From: UBA5359 sp028699365 [NCBI: bacterium]
Lineage (GTDB): Bacteria; UBP13; UBA5359
Assembly: GCA_028699365.1 (NCBI GenBank)
Contig: JAQVUQ010000185.1
Coordinates: forward strand, 1 to 5,917
DNA: 5,917 nucleotides
Direction of reading: 5' to 3'
The notes below the pieces were generated by a model. It did not search any database. It saw only the letters and a list, made by a program, of their open reading frames with translations, and was not told where the DNA came from. The position numbers and the translations under genes are program-made. Shown here in pieces: positions 5,110-5,917 of this stretch. How positions within the stretch are numbered: the stretch's first letter is position 1; each line of letters starts with the position of its first letter.

Positions 5110-5917
5110 CGAATAAAATCATCCTTCTTTACGGAGGCTGAAACGTATCCTGCCAACGCTTCCCGCGCAGCCGCAAAATAACATCTGTCGCTGACCAGAC
5201 GCAGGGCCTGCCCTGCCAGAGAAGGCCTTTGCCAGACGGCGTCACCGGACAGAACCCTGCGACAGAGAGCTTCGCACCAGTTACCGGCAGACAGCACCCG
5301 GTCGACAAACATGTTTACCGGATTGAGGCGGGTGGACAGCGCCACTCGCCAGTGCGGATGCTTATGGTAGAAATACGCCGCCGACCGGCCCTGTGCCGTC
5401 GCCCTGTGACAGGCGCTTTCCAGACGCTGCGATATATCTTCCGGCTGTGGCGGCGTATAGTAGTGAAATACCGGCGCATTCTTCAGGACGAGGGCACGGC
5501 ATCCCGAACTGCGCAGACGGTGTCCCAACTCCAGATCCTCCCAGCCGTATCCGGTAAAATTCTCGTCAAACCCTCCGACCTGGTCGAAAACCTTCCGGCG
5601 CAGGGAGACGTTGATCGAAAAGAAGGCACAGGGAATATCAGTAAACTTCACTTTGTAGCCTTCGGGTAAGGACAGGCGGTCAACCCAGACCACCGGGCCT
5701 CGGGCTACCAGATTATCCGCCTGCCTGTGCGCCGAACAGTGCTGTTTGACCAATCCGGGGGCGATTACCAGATCATCGTCCAGAAAGAGCAGGACCTCGC
5801 CGGCCGAAGCGGCTACGGCCCGGTTACGGGTAGCGGCGTTACCCATATGCCTATCGGGCAGGTAGACCAGACGCTCATCATGGAAACCCCTGACCACTTC
5901 AGACGTATTATCCTCCG
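5106..5917 (-). CDS. GT2 family glycosyltransferase with galactosyltransferase-type C-terminal motif, N-terminus cut by window edge
   Basis: The frame is open to the window end, so the GTG at 5897 is not a real start. The first visible residues, EDNTSEVVRGF, match the stretch right after the VDDGS motif of GT2 enzymes, so roughly 40 N-terminal residues are missing. Counting from the GTG at 5897, there is GNAATRNRAV (19-28), the DxD motif in LFLDDDLVI (37-45) and SINVSLRRKVFDQVGGFDE (94-112). YGWEDLELGHRL (117-128) is the [W]-x-ED-x-E-x-x-x-R-L pattern of the Glyco_transf_7C region that contributes the catalytic base. A tail of about 115 residues follows; it has no clear membrane helix and I cannot assign it. 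The enzyme should add a sugar, perhaps to an LPS core or O-chain (inference). It is probably co-translated with the downstream LpxB-related gene through the ATGA overlap. Confidence 0.88.
   Translation of the reverse strand, partial: EDNTSEVVRGFHDERLVYLPDRHMGNAATRNRAVAASAGEVLLFLDDDLVIAPGLVKQHCSAHRQADNLVARGPVVWVDRLSLPEGYKVKFTDIPCAFFSINVSLRRKVFDQVGGFDENFTGYGWEDLELGHRLRSSGCRALVLKNAPVFHYYTPPQPEDISQRLESACHRATAQGRSAAYFYHKHPHWRVALSTRLNPVNMFVDRVLSAGNWCEALCRRVLSGDAVWQRPSLAGQALRLVSDRCYFAAAREALAGYVSASVKKDDFIR

Noticed and set aside
4354-5181. Open frame of 275 codons on the plus strand
   Set aside because: It lies opposite the LpxB-related gene, has no recognisable domain and a composition rich in Ser, Arg and Gln typical of an antisense shadow in GC-rich DNA.
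5229-5669. Open frame of 146 codons on the plus strand
   Set aside because: It is antisense to the 5'-truncated GT2 gene and has no motif or ribosome site support.

Overview
The window looks like part of a lipopolysaccharide (LPS) assembly locus from a diderm (outer-membrane) bacterium. The main evidence is an LptC-like LPS-export protein and a lipid-A-disaccharide-synthase-related protein on the same strand, together with four glycosyltransferases. The host lineage cannot be fixed from this sequence. A moderately to strongly GC-rich genome with an LpxB-related rather than canonical LpxB protein would fit Synergistota or a diderm Firmicute (Negativicutes), but that is a guess.

Layout: the backbone is transcribed leftwards on the minus strand. 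From right to left it holds a GT2 glycosyltransferase cut by the window end (5917-5106), the LpxB-related protein (5109-3946), a UshA-like metallophosphatase (2159-1434), LptC (1437-844), and a polyprenyl-phosphate (DPM1/GtrB/ArnC-type) GT2 glycosyltransferase that runs off the left edge (824-1). The GT2/LpxB-related and metallophosphatase/LptC pairs each overlap by 4 bases. The last gene follows LptC after a short gap with its own ribosome binding site, so this reads as one operon.

The operon is interrupted between the LpxB-related gene and the metallophosphatase by a clearly AT-richer two-gene islet. It contains a DUF616-family putative glycosyltransferase on the minus strand (2996-2226) and a compact GT4-type glycosyltransferase on the plus strand (3203-3949), diverging from an AT-rich region with good plus-strand promoter candidates. 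The islet abuts the LpxB-related gene so tightly that a single TTAA supplies both stop codons. At its other end it carries two back-to-back hairpins.

How the genes may work together (inference): the LpxB-related protein and the metallophosphatase would act on the cytoplasmic side in building the glycolipid. The GT2, GT4 and DUF616 enzymes would add sugars to it, the polyprenyl-phosphate transferase would charge a lipid carrier for a modification, and LptC would be part of the export bridge. The most interesting point is that the metallophosphatase has Arg where this superfamily normally has His in the GNH(D/E) motif. The dedicated lipid A enzyme LpxH has the same substitution, and this gene belongs to the same operon as an LpxB relative. 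It is therefore a candidate for a non-canonical UDP-diacylglucosamine hydrolase. No RNA genes, CRISPR arrays or transposase genes were seen, and no gene-free stretch exceeds 300 bases.
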